From: Myxococcota bacterium
GTDB taxonomy: Bacteria > Myxococcota_A > Polyangia > Polyangiales > Houyiibacteriaceae
Direction: 5' to 3'
Length of the DNA stretch: 64,000 nucleotides
NCBI GenBank assembly: GCA_028284955.1
Contig: JANQQS010000115.1
Location: 1 to 64,000, forward strand
Below, piece by piece: positions 53,625 to 62,843 of the stretch. Within the stretch, counting starts at the first letter, position 1, and every line of letters starts with the position of its first letter. A program made the translations under genes and the position numbers. The notes under the pieces are model-generated. The model saw nothing but the letters and a program-made list of their open reading frames with translations, was not told the DNA's origin and ran no database searches.

Positions 53625-54698
53625 CTAACCCTTCGTGGTGTGTTTCGCGAGCCGCTCGAGCTGTTCTCCGACGTGCTCCCGCACCACGTCCATCGGATCT
53701 TCAACTCCGGCCGCGCACTCCAGTCGATGAGGAAAGACTCGAGAGGCGAGCGCTTGAAGGTCGTCTGGCGATACATAATCGCGCCCGGCCAATAGGGCGC
53801 GCGCTTGGAGCGCAGGGAGCATCAAGATAAGCGAACGCGTCGACGCACCTTGCAGCACACGCGGGTCGCTTCGAATGCCGCGCGCGAGGTCGACCAACGC
53901 GTCCTTGATCGCCGAAGCAATCTGCACCTCGGCGCGAAGCACGCTCCGCGCCTCGAGCACCTGGTCGCGGGTCACCTGGGGCAGACTCGCCGCGCTTTCG
54001 AGAGCGGAAACCGGGTACGCGCTGAGCAGCTCGAGCTCTGCTGCGCGCTCGATGTGTTCCATGCGAATCTTGAACAAGAAACGGTCGAGCTGCGGGGTTG
54101 GCAGAGGATAGGTGCCCGCCACGTCGAGCGGGTTCTGCGTAGCGATCACGAAAAACAGCTCGTCGAGGGGATGCGTTTCGTTGTCGATCGTGACCTGCTT
54201 TTCAGCCATCGCTTCCAACATCGCAGCCTGCACCTTGGGAGACGTCCGGTTGATTTCGTCGGCAAGAACGACGTGGGCAAAAATCGGGCCGCGCCGAAAC
54301 GCAAACGAGCCTTGGTTCACATCAAACACGTTGGTGCCGGTGATGTCGCTAGGGAGGAGATCGGGAGTAAATTGAATGCGGCGAAACTCCGGCAATCGGG
54401 CGGATGCTTGGGCTGAGCCGGAATGTTCGGCAATGGAGAGGCCGAGCGCCCGCGCCAGCGTGGTCTTTCCAGAACCCGGAAAATCTTCAAGCAATACATG
54501 TCCGTCGGCGAAAAGGGCGACGAGCACGAGATCGATCACCTCATCGCGCCCTCGAATGGCAGCGCGCATGCGTGCGCGCAGCGTCTCCGCCACGCGATGA
54601 GCGCCTTCGAGCTCGCCCCGTGACGTCGAATCAAGGGATCCATGAGAAGCTGGTAGAGAAGATGGACTCGGTGGGTTCGTCACAGCGTGTTCCGACAT
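53625..54698 (-). CDS. MoxR-family AAA ATPase
   Basis: A 357-residue MoxR ATPase with Walker A EDFPGSGKTTLARALG, Walker B VVLADEINRTSPKVQAAMLEAM, sensor 1 VIATQNPLDVAGTYPLP and the arginine-finger region. MoxR proteins act as chaperones, usually with DUF58 and transglutaminase partners encoded alongside, as here. The ATG at 54698 has GGAG 7 bp upstream; another in-frame ATG at 54719 is possible. Confidence 0.92.
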   Translation of the reverse strand: MSEHAVTNPPSPSSLPASHGSLDSTSRGELEGAHRVAETLRARMRAAIRGRDEVIDLVLVALFADGHVLLEDFPGSGKTTLARALGLSIAEHSGSAQASARLPEFRRIQFTPDLLPSDITGTNVFDVNQGSFAFRRGPIFAHVVLADEINRTSPKVQAAMLEAMAEKQVTIDNETHPLDELFFVIATQNPLDVAGTYPLPTPQLDRFLFKIRMEHIERAAELELLSAYPVSALESAASLPQVTRDQVLEARSVLRAEVQIASAIKDALVDLARGIRSDPRVLQGASTRSLILMLPALQARALLAGRDYVSPDDLQALASRVFPHRLECAAGVEDPMDVVREHVGEQLERLAKHTTKG

Positions 54699-54743
54699 TG
54701 AGGTCTCCGTTGATCGCATTCATTCATGTCATTTCCGTCATCG

Positions 54744-57026
54744 CTAGCGAGACCAGAGCCACGACCACGGGGTCGCGATTCCGAGCGCGCGACGCCACCA
54801 AGGAATCGCGCGTTGCAGTTCTCTTCGTACCAGGCGCATCTGCGCGGGCAGCATGGCACGCTGAAGCTCGGCGCGCCGGCTGCCCAGCGCCAACCCGAGA
54901 TGGGTTTCGGTGACGGCGGCGAAACTCGGCGCAATGTTTCCTATGCGCTGAGCGAACGCTTCTCTCGATTCGCCGCGGCGGCGCGAAAACGAGAGCTCGC
55001 TGAGCCGGTCGAGACAGGCCCGATACATCAGCCGGCCGTGACGCCTAGGCGCGGCCCAGCGAGGCGTCACGCGGCGCCAAACTTTCACCAGCACCAGCCA
55101 TACCAGCGCCAGCCCCAGCCCAAAGACCAAGGCCCGCGCGGCCATCGAACGCAGCCACGCAAGCGCACGACCAAGCCGCGGGATCGCCGCTTCCGCGGTC
55201 TGCGGCAGCGGCTTTTGACCGCGCGCGAGCTCGCCGAGAAGCCGCTGCAAATCGGCGTCCGGAGGCGGAGGCGGCGGGTCCAGCGCCTGGCGCGGAGACA
55301 CATCCATCACCACCCAACCAAAATCTCGCAGGTACACCTCGGGCCAGGCGTGGGAGTTGCGACCCGATACCAAGAGCGCAGACCCTCCCTGCCGGGCTGA
55401 TTCTTCCACCATATATCCAGTGGCGACCCGTGCCGGGACGCCCTGCGTGCGCATGAGGTACACCGCGGCGTGGGCGAAGTGCACGCAGTAGCCCGTCTTG
55501 TTGCCGAAGAGAAAGCTCGCGGTGGGATCGTCGGCACCCGCGTGCCGGCTGCGCAGGCTGTAGATGCCTTCTTCGCTGAGCCACTGGGTGACCGCGATGG
55601 CTTTGGCGGTGGGGTCATCGAGCAGTTCGGGTCGCAAAAAATCACGCACCACGCGGCCTGCGAGCTCACGATAGCGCGAATCCTCAGGAGCGCGGAGATA
55701 ATGTTGCCAATCTTCCTCGGTCCAGCCTGCATCCCCCGCTTCTGCGCCGAGCATGGATACCAAATCGGCGGTGAGGGCTCCCGAGCTCGCTTTGTAGACC
55801 CGACGAAACCGATGCGCATCGGGGTTGGGAAGAGGGCGGAGGCGGAACGGGGATTCGAGCGCGAACGGCCGAGCGTGGTCGGCAAGCAGAGCCACGGTCG
55901 TATCCACATGGGCGCGGTACGCGTTGACCGGAGGAGCGCCGGCAATGGTTACACTATCAGTCGGAAACGACGAGGCGATGTCTTGATCCATACCGGCTCG
56001 CGTTGCGGTCACCAACCGCCGACCGTTGAACTGGCTGAACGCGCCCTGCCGAAGATAGTAAACCCCTGTGGGCGATGAATAGTCGCTATGAAAAATCACC
56101 ACGCCCACCGGTACATCTTGGGTGGACGGGTTGTAGTCGTCGCGAAACTCAAGCTGCTCGTTGTTGCGCGTACCGGACGATCCGCCGCCTTTGTCTTGTT
56201 TGTCCGAATCTGAGGGTTTGTCGTCCGGTCGCAGCCCAAGGCCACCGCCCGTAGCCGGAGCGCCTGGGGGAATCCAAAAACGCGCGGCCATGAGCGCCGC
56301 CCACAACAGAACCGCGGCTGCTCCCACGTGCAACGCAAGCCGAAATACGTTGCCCTCCACAAGCAGCAGCGAAACGATCGCAGCCGTCGCCATCGCGCCC
56401 ACCGCGAGAAAGAGCCACGTGGGGTCGCCGCCCGAAGCGATGATCGGGTCGACCAAGGAGAAGGGACGGTTGATGGCGTGGTTGCGGTGCGCGACCACGA
56501 GCTGAGCGAACGCAAGCCCCACCGCCAGCACTTCGAGAATTCCAAACGAACGACGCCAGGTCGAAAGCGCGCGCAACGTTCCTGACGCGGTGACGCATCC
56601 AAGCCCGAAGAGCGCCGCGTCGCCCAATCGCAACGCCGCCGCCGGGCCCAGACCGGACACTACTGCGTCAACTCCCGTCAACGTGCCTCGCGCGAGCGCG
56701 CCGAGCGCGAAAGGCAACACGAGCGCAAGCCCAACCCCGAGCGCGCGCAAACGACGAGACAAAAAGGGGCCGACTATCGCGCCAGCCATCGCGCCGACCG
56801 CGGCAGAACACACCGACTCGAGCCGAGCCAACGGAAACACCCACGCGGCAGCGGCCACCGCATGCGTCGCGCCACCCAGCAACACTGCGAGAAACGGGAC
56901 ATTCCTCGCCAGGCGAAAGCGCACTCGGCCTCCGGGTGCCCCGGTTGAACCGCCCTGCCGGGTTTCGCCCAGCGTTGCGGTTTGACGCACCCTCGCCTGA
57001 CTCGGCGCGGTCGAGGCTTCCGCCAT
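54744..57026 (-). CDS. Transglutaminase-domain membrane protein (TgpA-like)
   Basis: A 760-residue protein with about six N-terminal membrane helices (about 40-220), a periplasmic transglutaminase-like domain (about 390-580) and a C-terminal membrane helix plus cytoplasmic tail. The catalytic triad is visible: Cys in GYCVHFAHA, His in NSHAWPEV, Asp in WVVMDVSP. A poly-Pro stretch follows (LDPPPPPPD). The start overlaps the DUF58 stop (TGATG). This is the standard DUF58-transglutaminase-MoxR arrangement. Substrate unknown. Confidence 0.9.
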   Translation of the reverse strand: MAEASTAPSQARVRQTATLGETRQGGSTGAPGGRVRFRLARNVPFLAVLLGGATHAVAAAAWVFPLARLESVCSAAVGAMAGAIVGPFLSRRLRALGVGLALVLPFALGALARGTLTGVDAVVSGLGPAAALRLGDAALFGLGCVTASGTLRALSTWRRSFGILEVLAVGLAFAQLVVAHRNHAINRPFSLVDPIIASGGDPTWLFLAVGAMATAAIVSLLLVEGNVFRLALHVGAAAVLLWAALMAARFWIPPGAPATGGGLGLRPDDKPSDSDKQDKGGGSSGTRNNEQLEFRDDYNPSTQDVPVGVVIFHSDYSSPTGVYYLRQGAFSQFNGRRLVTATRAGMDQDIASSFPTDSVTIAGAPPVNAYRAHVDTTVALLADHARPFALESPFRLRPLPNPDAHRFRRVYKASSGALTADLVSMLGAEAGDAGWTEEDWQHYLRAPEDSRYRELAGRVVRDFLRPELLDDPTAKAIAVTQWLSEEGIYSLRSRHAGADDPTASFLFGNKTGYCVHFAHAAVYLMRTQGVPARVATGYMVEESARQGGSALLVSGRNSHAWPEVYLRDFGWVVMDVSPRQALDPPPPPPDADLQRLLGELARGQKPLPQTAEAAIPRLGRALAWLRSMAARALVFGLGLALVWLVLVKVWRRVTPRWAAPRRHGRLMYRACLDRLSELSFSRRRGESREAFAQRIGNIAPSFAAVTETHLGLALGSRRAELQRAMLPAQMRLVRRELQRAIPWWRRALGIATPWSWLWSR

Positions 57027-58435
57027 CAGGCCACCGCTTTCCGAGCCACAGATTTCTGCTCGAGGCTGCGGTTCCAGTGCTGAGCCGCGAGCACGCGACC
57101 GGTGGAGCGATCGAAGACCACGACGTCGCAGTGCGCCACGCGCAGCCGCGCATGAACCGCCGCCAAGTCCGAGGCGCTCACTGCGCGAAGATCCCCATCG
57201 CGCATCAACCAGCGCAGGCTTCTCCTCACGCCGCGAGCTGGCGGTTTCTTCGCGGCGTCGATTCCGTCCACTCCGATCACAACCCGAAGCCCCCCGCTGC
57301 CTCCAAATGGCCCCGCTCCCGCACCCGTCTGCGTTCCGCGCCCGCGAGGCGCCGCCCGACAACGGGCGAGCGCCACCACGTGCTCCATCCACAGGCCTGG
57401 TCTTGGAGGCGCGAACAAGATCAGCATGGCGGGCCCCTCTTGCTCGGCACGGCGTACAAACGCCGCGAGATCCACGCCGCCCCGTTCGCGTTCGCGAATC
57501 GACCGCGTGATCAACGTAAGCGCTTCGTCTACCGATTGCGTGCCTTCGGGGGCCCCATCCGCGCCAAAGATCCATTCGTCCCCAAACGCTTTTTGTTCCA
57601 CCGCAACCCGCGCCGCGGCGGCAGTGGCGTCGTCTTCGGGCCCGGCGATTTGATAGGCGACCGTGCGACGGCTGCGGGTCAGTGCTCGTTCGGGAATGCG
57701 CACCACGAGCTTGCGGTTGCGGGCGAAAGCCTTCCAATGAATAAGGCGCGCGGGGTCGCCCGGGGCATAGCGACGCAAATCTACTCGGTCGCCGTCTTCG
57801 AGACCCATGGGGTGAGGAACGTCGTCTCCGCCGGCGAGCGACGTGAGCACAGGGACGCGCCGAAGCGCTCCAAGACGAGGCCGCACGTGAAACGATTCCG
57901 TCTCCTTGAAGCGAAACGCGAGCCGAGAGAGCCCAAACACGTCTTCGACGACCACCCTCCGGACGACACGGTCGTGTTCTCCTCGTTCGCCAAATGCAAC
58001 CGATTCGTAGTTCCGAAACGACCGGCGAACGAGCGACACCGCACTGCCGACGGGCCGAACCCAGCCGAGCCGCACCCGCACCCAAGGCACCCACACGAAA
58101 GACGGCAACGCGTATCCGGTTTCGCGCGCCAGCCCGGTTTCAAAGAGCTGAGGCCCCTCGCTGAGCGCGCGGGTGTGCCGCCGGCGCACGATCAGCAACG
58201 CAAGCGCAGACAGCAGCACCAGCAGGGTCGACACCCCGACCAATCCGAGCGCGGCGTAGCCCAGCACCAGCCACACCAGGTCGAGCTCGGCGTAGGCAAA
58301 GTAGACGAGCCCAAGGGATGCCCCGGCCCCAACCCAGAGCCCCAGCGGGGTCCACGGAAATACATCCAAGGCGCGAACCATCGCCCGACGAAGCCGAGAA
58401 GCGACCAAAAACCTTGGGACGTCAAAACGAGGCAC
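57026..58435 (-). CDS. DUF58 domain membrane protein
   Basis: A 469-residue protein with two N-terminal membrane helices (about 30-85), a beta-rich segment and the DUF58 domain with its core GDRVDLRRYAPGDPARLIHWKA (about 225-250, shown in two halves: YAPGDPARLIHWKA). A von Willebrand A-like region follows. These proteins are partners of MoxR. It is the first gene of the operon and is divergent from the NTF2-like gene, with 146 bp between starts. Confidence 0.9.
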   Translation of the reverse strand: MPRFDVPRFLVASRLRRAMVRALDVFPWTPLGLWVGAGASLGLVYFAYAELDLVWLVLGYAALGLVGVSTLLVLLSALALLIVRRRHTRALSEGPQLFETGLARETGYALPSFVWVPWVRVRLGWVRPVGSAVSLVRRSFRNYESVAFGERGEHDRVVRRVVVEDVFGLSRLAFRFKETESFHVRPRLGALRRVPVLTSLAGGDDVPHPMGLEDGDRVDLRRYAPGDPARLIHWKAFARNRKLVVRIPERALTRSRRTVAYQIAGPEDDATAAAARVAVEQKAFGDEWIFGADGAPEGTQSVDEALTLITRSIRERERGGVDLAAFVRRAEQEGPAMLILFAPPRPGLWMEHVVALARCRAAPRGRGTQTGAGAGPFGGSGGLRVVIGVDGIDAAKKPPARGVRRSLRWLMRDGDLRAVSASDLAAVHARLRVAHCDVVVFDRSTGRVLAAQHWNRSLEQKSVARKAVA

Positions 58436-58581
58436 GCTGACTCTCTACCCAACGCGGCAAGGGTCGACAACATTCCGTAGCGCGGCCAGAGAGCGCCGCG
58501 AGTTCGTCTAACCGCGTGAAATCCCTAGACATCGAGAAGTGTTGGTGGCGGGAGGGCCAAAGTGGGCCCTAAACTTGTAGT

Positions 58582-59010
58582 ATGGAAGTAATTGAGGCAG
58601 CCGTGCGGGCGGCCAACCGTGCATTCTACACTGCGTTTCAAGAGCGCAACCTTCAGGCGATGGAAGCGCTGTGGGCGCGTGAGGCGCCGGTTGCGTGCAT
58701 GCATCCCGGCATGGCCGTGCTGCTCGGGCGGGCCGCGGTGATGAATAGCTGGCGAGGTATTCTGCGCCATCCCAGCGCACCAACGCTTCTTTGCAGCAAC
58801 GTACGCGTTCATTTGCTCGGTACATCCGCGTATGTGACGTGCCTCGAGGGCGCCGCCGACGGGCGACCCAAGTTGATCGCAACGAATGTATTTACGCTTG
58901 AAGACGGCCACTGGCGCCTCGTACACCACCACGCCGGCCCGCTTTCTCCGGCCGTTTCGGCAGAGCCCGCGAAGAAGAAGCCCTCGCTCGACCCATCTCA
59001 GCTCAACTAG
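58582..59010 (+). CDS. NTF2-like (SnoaL/DUF4440-type) protein
   Basis: A 142-residue protein with the cone-shaped NTF2 fold signature: ANRAFYTAFQERNLQAMEALWA at the N-terminus, VRVHLLGTSAYVTCLEG strand, and FTLEDGHWRLVHHHAGP at the end. Family members bind small molecules or act as enzymes; the role here is unknown. It stands alone, followed by hairpin repeats. Confidence 0.82.
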   Translation: MEVIEAAVRAANRAFYTAFQERNLQAMEALWAREAPVACMHPGMAVLLGRAAVMNSWRGILRHPSAPTLLCSNVRVHLLGTSAYVTCLEGAADGRPKLIATNVFTLEDGHWRLVHHHAGPLSPAVSAEPAKKKPSLDPSQLN

Positions 59011-59018
59011 TTAATTTG

Positions 59019-59224
59019 AGGGGTCTTTCGCTAAGACCCCTCGGCTGCGGGATTCGATCCCGCACCCTTCACCCCAAAACGGGCTCGCTCTACGCTCGCT
59101 TTTCGCATCTTTCGCTAAGACCCCTCGGCTGCGGGATTCGATCCCGCACCCTTCACCCCACTGCTTTTTTTTCAGGGGTCTTTCGCTAAGACCCCTCGGC
59201 TGCGGGATTCGATCCCGCACCCTT
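59019..59224. repeat. Three-copy hairpin repeat array
   Basis: Three copies of a roughly 55-bp unit (about 59019-59076, 59109-59160, 59174-59224) share GGGTCTTTCGCTAAGACC, then CCTCGGCTGCGGG and ATTCGATCCCGCACCC without mismatch. Two hairpins lie in each: AGGGGTCTT/AAGACCCCT (9-bp stem; its left arm is missing in copy 2) and TGCGGGAT-TCG-ATCCCGCA (8-bp stem). The spacers differ. The second hairpin resembles a tRNA T arm, though its loop is out of register. Likely REP-like elements or serial terminators after the NTF2 gene. Confidence 0.85.
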
Positions 59225-59281
59225 TTCGTGGCGGTTCGTGGTTTGCCCAAATCCGAGCGACGCATTACGTTGCGCTCCCGC

Positions 59282-60139
59282 ATGACGGTTCGGGACCTCG
59301 GATACCAGCCCTACGAGGGCAAGCGGCTCGCCTCGGGGCACAACACCTGGGTGATGTTCCGGCATGGGCTGGGGCGGGTGTGGAGCTCTTGGCTGGTCAA
59401 ACTGACGGCGTTCCTGTGCTGGGTGCCTACGGTGGTGGCGTTGACCGTGGTCGGGATACGTTTCTATATCGAGAAGAAGTCGCCATTTCAGGCGGAAGCG
59501 AGCGCCTTCGATCCAGCCGATGTCATCCATACGCTGTACGCCTGGCAACTCTGGCTCTTCGTGACGCTCGTCACAGTAGGCGCAGGCGCTACCGTCGTCG
59601 CGGAGGACCTGACGTTCCGCTCGTTTTCCTTCTACTTCGCAAAGCCCGTAGCGCTATGGCAGTACGTTGTGGGTCGGCTTAGCGCGGTGGGGCTGTGGTG
59701 TTTTCTGCTGACGTGGGTGCCTGGCGTATTGGTCACGATGGCGATTGTTTCGACCCGGGAGGGCGAGGAGCGGATGGAGGCGCTCAGCCTGCTGTTCCCT
59801 GTATCCACCTATGCGGCCGTGATTGCGGTTGTCATGACCGTGGTATCGGTCGGGGTATCCACGCTCAGCGCGAGTCGAGCGCTCACGCGAAGCGTATGGC
59901 TCCTGGTATTTATCGTTCCGCACGTCGTCGCGATCATCGCCGAGACGGTCAGCGGAGCGCCGTGGTTCGATCTCGCGTCGATCCCCGCGATGGTGGGTCA
60001 TATCGGACGGTCTTTGCTGTGGATGGACCCTGAGGGACCGGTTCGTTGGCACCACGCCGCGGTGGTCCTCGCGACGCTCCTGTCGCTCAGCCTAGGACTT
60101 ACCCACTACCGATTGCGCAATGCCGAGGTCATCGCATGA
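59282..60139 (+). CDS. ABC-2-type transporter permease
   Basis: A 285-residue permease with six membrane helices and the N-terminal motif DLGYQPYEGKR seen in this branch of ABC-2 permeases. From the ATG at 59282 it precedes the ATPase gene with an ATGA overlap. The cargo is unknown. Confidence 0.85.
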   Translation: MTVRDLGYQPYEGKRLASGHNTWVMFRHGLGRVWSSWLVKLTAFLCWVPTVVALTVVGIRFYIEKKSPFQAEASAFDPADVIHTLYAWQLWLFVTLVTVGAGATVVAEDLTFRSFSFYFAKPVALWQYVVGRLSAVGLWCFLLTWVPGVLVTMAIVSTREGEERMEALSLLFPVSTYAAVIAVVMTVVSVGVSTLSASRALTRSVWLLVFIVPHVVAIIAETVSGAPWFDLASIPAMVGHIGRSLLWMDPEGPVRWHHAAVVLATLLSLSLGLTHYRLRNAEVIA

Positions 60140-61182
60140 GCGCGGCGGAAACCACCGAGGGCACCTTGGGTGACGCAACCATCCGAACCGTTCGACTGTC
60201 GAAGTGGTACGGAAAAGTGACCGCGCTCCAGGATGTGTCGCTTCACCTTCATGCGTCAGGGCCCAACACGTCAGGAATTTGGGGATTGCTTGGCCCCAAT
60301 GGCTCAGGAAAATCTACATTTCTCGGGCTTGCCGCTGGCCAGCTACGACCGAGCCTGGGCTCGATTCGCGTGGGCGGCGTTTCCCCGTTCGCCAACCCGA
60401 ACGTGCTGGCGCATATCGGGCTGTGCCCGGAAGCCGACGCGCTATACGACGACCTGAGCGGCCTCGAATTTGTGTCGGCAATGGCCCGGTTGAGCGGGTG
60501 TCGCCGGCAGGAATCTCGCGACCGAGCCGCGGCCGCACTCGAACGCTTCGGGCTCAAGAACGAGATGCATCGACCCATCGGAGGGTACAGCCGGGGAATG
60601 CGCCAGCGCACAAAGCTGGCCCAGGCTACCGTGCACGAGCCCCGGGTATTGCTTCTCGACGAACCGCTCACTGGGACGGACCCAAAATCTCGAAGCGTGA
60701 TCTTGGACCAAATTCGTGAGCGCGCCGCGCAGGGATGCCTGGTCGTCTTTTCGACGCACGTATTGCACGAAGTCGAAGCGCTTACCGAACAGGTTCTGCT
60801 CATCGCGCGAGGCCAGTTGGTGGCGCACGGGCATGTGCACGAAATTCGCGATTTGCTGGAGGAACACCCGCACCACATTCGCGTGGTGTGCTCCGATAGC
60901 CGCCGGCTGGCCGCCCGACTGGCCAGCGAAGAGCAAGAAATCGTCGGCATTCGATTCCCTTCGGAGAGTTGCGTGGAGTTTGAAACCACGGCTCCCGAAG
61001 CGACCTACGCCGCCATCACAAAGGCTCTGGTACAAGATGAGCACCGACTTGAGTCGATTACGAGCCCCGACGCCACGCTAGAAGCCCTGTTCCACTATCT
61101 TGTCGCCCGCGGCACCCACGGCGCCGGGACGGGCGCAGACGCGGAAGTGGGCCAGCACTCTCCTTCACCTTCGCTCCGATGA
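60136..61182 (+). CDS. ABC transporter ATP-binding protein
   Basis: A 348-residue ATPase with Walker A LLGPNGSGKSTF, Q-loop region, signature YSRGMRQRTKLAQ, Walker B VLLLDEPLTGTDP and H-loop STHVLHE. About 110 extra C-terminal residues follow the ATPase core, as in drug/lipid exporter-type ATPases. It overlaps the permease genes on both sides by 4 bp (ATGA), giving a permease-ATPase-permease transporter. Confidence 0.92.
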   Translation: MSAAETTEGTLGDATIRTVRLSKWYGKVTALQDVSLHLHASGPNTSGIWGLLGPNGSGKSTFLGLAAGQLRPSLGSIRVGGVSPFANPNVLAHIGLCPEADALYDDLSGLEFVSAMARLSGCRRQESRDRAAAALERFGLKNEMHRPIGGYSRGMRQRTKLAQATVHEPRVLLLDEPLTGTDPKSRSVILDQIRERAAQGCLVVFSTHVLHEVEALTEQVLLIARGQLVAHGHVHEIRDLLEEHPHHIRVVCSDSRRLAARLASEEQEIVGIRFPSESCVEFETTAPEATYAAITKALVQDEHRLESITSPDATLEALFHYLVARGTHGAGTGADAEVGQHSPSPSLR

Positions 61183-61994
61183 CACCCTCAACATCAAACT
61201 CAAATCTGGATGCCGCACCGACGCCTCATTCGTCTCTGGGGGCTACGCTTGCGGTGTTTGGGCTTCAGATCCGCCGTACTCGGGTTGGCCGCAAGCCCAT
61301 CGTCGCCGCCGTGTCGGTCGTCTTGGTGCTCGCTGCGGCAATCATCACCCGATATACGTCCGAGCAGGTCACCGCGCACGATGCGGTCGAACGAGCGCTG
61401 CAATACGGCGTATTCGGATTGTTGGTGTTCATTCTGCCGTTCCTTTTCTCCGCGGGCAGCATCTCTGAAGAGGTAGAGTCGCGCACGTTTGTCTATTTGA
61501 CCGCGCGCGCGGTGGGGCGATGGAACGTCGTGCTGGGAAAGTATCTCGCAGGCACGTGGTTCGTGTGGCTGTTTTTGATGGGGGCGGTAGCCCTGCTTTA
61601 CGTCGGCGCATTCGCCTCCCACCCTCGAGAACTCCTCGAGCTCGGCGAAGAGCTCGTGCGCGTGATTTCAGCGCTGACATTCCTCGCGTTCTTGTACACC
61701 GCAGTGTGCCTTTTTTGGGGCACCTTGGTCCCCGAAGCAGGAGGTATTTTGAGCGCGGTCTATCTGGCTTCGGTCGAGTTCGGTGGCGCTTGGCTACCCG
61801 GCCCGCTGCGGCTGATGTCGATGAACTACCAGGCCCAACAAATCGCCGGGCTTCCCAAGGGCGGGTTGCTCGCCGAATATGCGCCGAACGTGTCCGAAGG
61901 TTGGGCTGCCGCGGCGGCCATCGCGCTTACTATGATATTCTTGGCCGTCGCCATGGTGATCACGCGCCACCGCGAATATCGGTGGGCCACCTGA
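61179..61994 (+). CDS. ABC-2-type transporter permease (second subunit)
   Basis: A 271-residue membrane protein with six predicted helices. The SGSISEEVESRTFVYLTARAV-like stretch (SISEEVESRTFVYL) matches the cytoplasmic coupling region of ABC-2 permeases and corresponds to EDLTFRSFSFYFAKPV in the first permease. The two permeases presumably form a heterodimer with the ATPase. Confidence 0.85.
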   Translation: MTPSTSNSNLDAAPTPHSSLGATLAVFGLQIRRTRVGRKPIVAAVSVVLVLAAAIITRYTSEQVTAHDAVERALQYGVFGLLVFILPFLFSAGSISEEVESRTFVYLTARAVGRWNVVLGKYLAGTWFVWLFLMGAVALLYVGAFASHPRELLELGEELVRVISALTFLAFLYTAVCLFWGTLVPEAGGILSAVYLASVEFGGAWLPGPLRLMSMNYQAQQIAGLPKGGLLAEYAPNVSEGWAAAAAIALTMIFLAVAMVITRHREYRWAT

Positions 61995-62013
61995 AGTCTG
62001 GCGGGCCTGCCTT

Positions 62014-62658
62014 ATGCGTACCCTGTCGCATACCAGCGTCGCTGCCGCGGAAGTGCGCGGGTACCCACTTCGCCGCCATGCAGGGACGAGGCTCGAAGGC
62101 GGACGCGCTTTCGCGGTGGTCTCCGGCATTGGACGACCACGAACTTGGCAGTATGCGAGCACCCACGCGCTTCGTGGATTTCGCGACGGGATCGAAAAAG
62201 CCCAGGGTCACGGTCGGGGCGACGAGCGGCTGCACGCCGCGTACCGCTCCGCGCGCAGCGAACTCGCGAGCGCCTGCAATATGTTGATCGAACGCGAGCC
62301 GCCCGATGCCGCGCTGCTTGGTCTCTTGGTCGACCAGGGGATTTTGCACGTGCTCGTAGCCGGACCGGGCCGCGCCTACTTGCACCGACGAGGCACGCCA
62401 AAGCGGCTCACGCGCGGCACCGATAGCGGGCCAGGCATGTTGCGAACCCAAGCCGCTCAATCATCGGTGGCCCTCGATTCGGGAGACTTGATCCTTGCCG
62501 GCTCGATTTCGGCATTCTCGGCGCGCGCGGTCGAACAGGCTGCCGAAATCCTGAACGCCGACCCGGAGGTGCCCCCGCCGGTCCTGGCGTCCGTACTCAC
62601 GGAGCCTGCTGCTGAAGCCGGGGTCGGAGCCATCGCCCTGGTGATTCGGGCGATCTAA
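62014..62658 (+). CDS. PP2C-family pseudophosphatase
   Basis: The 214-residue product follows the PP2C fold from AFAVVSGIGR to GAIALVIR. The metal-binding motifs are changed: the DGMGG of active enzymes reads SGIGR, the SDG of the second motif reads GSISAF, and the C-terminal DN reads VG. No metal-binding Asp remains, so it is most likely catalytically dead. It lies 19 bp after an ABC operon, and the window holds several Ser/Thr kinases it might bind. Start choice is moderately secure. Confidence 0.65.
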   Translation: MRTLSHTSVAAAEVRGYPLRRHAGTRLEGGRAFAVVSGIGRPRTWQYASTHALRGFRDGIEKAQGHGRGDERLHAAYRSARSELASACNMLIEREPPDAALLGLLVDQGILHVLVAGPGRAYLHRRGTPKRLTRGTDSGPGMLRTQAAQSSVALDSGDLILAGSISAFSARAVEQAAEILNADPEVPPPVLASVLTEPAAEAGVGAIALVIRAI

Positions 62659-62772
62659 ATCACATCGCTCGAACAATCACGCAGGGCCCGGGAATAAAAT
62701 CCAAAGTCCGGGTATTCGTGGGATATCTCCATGCTCGCCAACCCCCAACCCTTCCTCGAATCTGGTGCCACC

Positions 62773-62800
62773 TTGACTTGCCACCACGCGCGGGTACCAT
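62773..62800 (+). promoter_or_regulatory. Candidate sigma-70 promoter of the Gld-type ABC operon
   Basis: TTGACT, a 16-bp spacer and TACCAT lie 43 bp before the ATG of the ABC ATPase gene, in a 185-bp gap. The -35 matches five of six consensus bases and the -10 four of six. Spacer length is slightly short. Confidence 0.4.
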
Positions 62801-62843
62801 CCGCCGCCCGTCTAACCACATCGAACCCGCATGAGGCTTCGCG

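Noticed and set aside
57026-58094. Long N-terminal extension of the transglutaminase frame through the DUF58 gene
   Set aside because: The extension is low-quality Arg-rich sequence overlapping a well-conserved DUF58 gene; the TGATG overlap at 57026 gives a natural start.
59019-59224. tRNA genes in the T-arm-like repeats
   Set aside because: No acceptor, D or anticodon arm can be built and the loop is out of register with a T loop.
59011-59283. Minus-strand frame across the hairpin array with repeated GEGCGIESRSRG
   Set aside because: The protein repeat simply translates the DNA hairpin repeats; no start signals.
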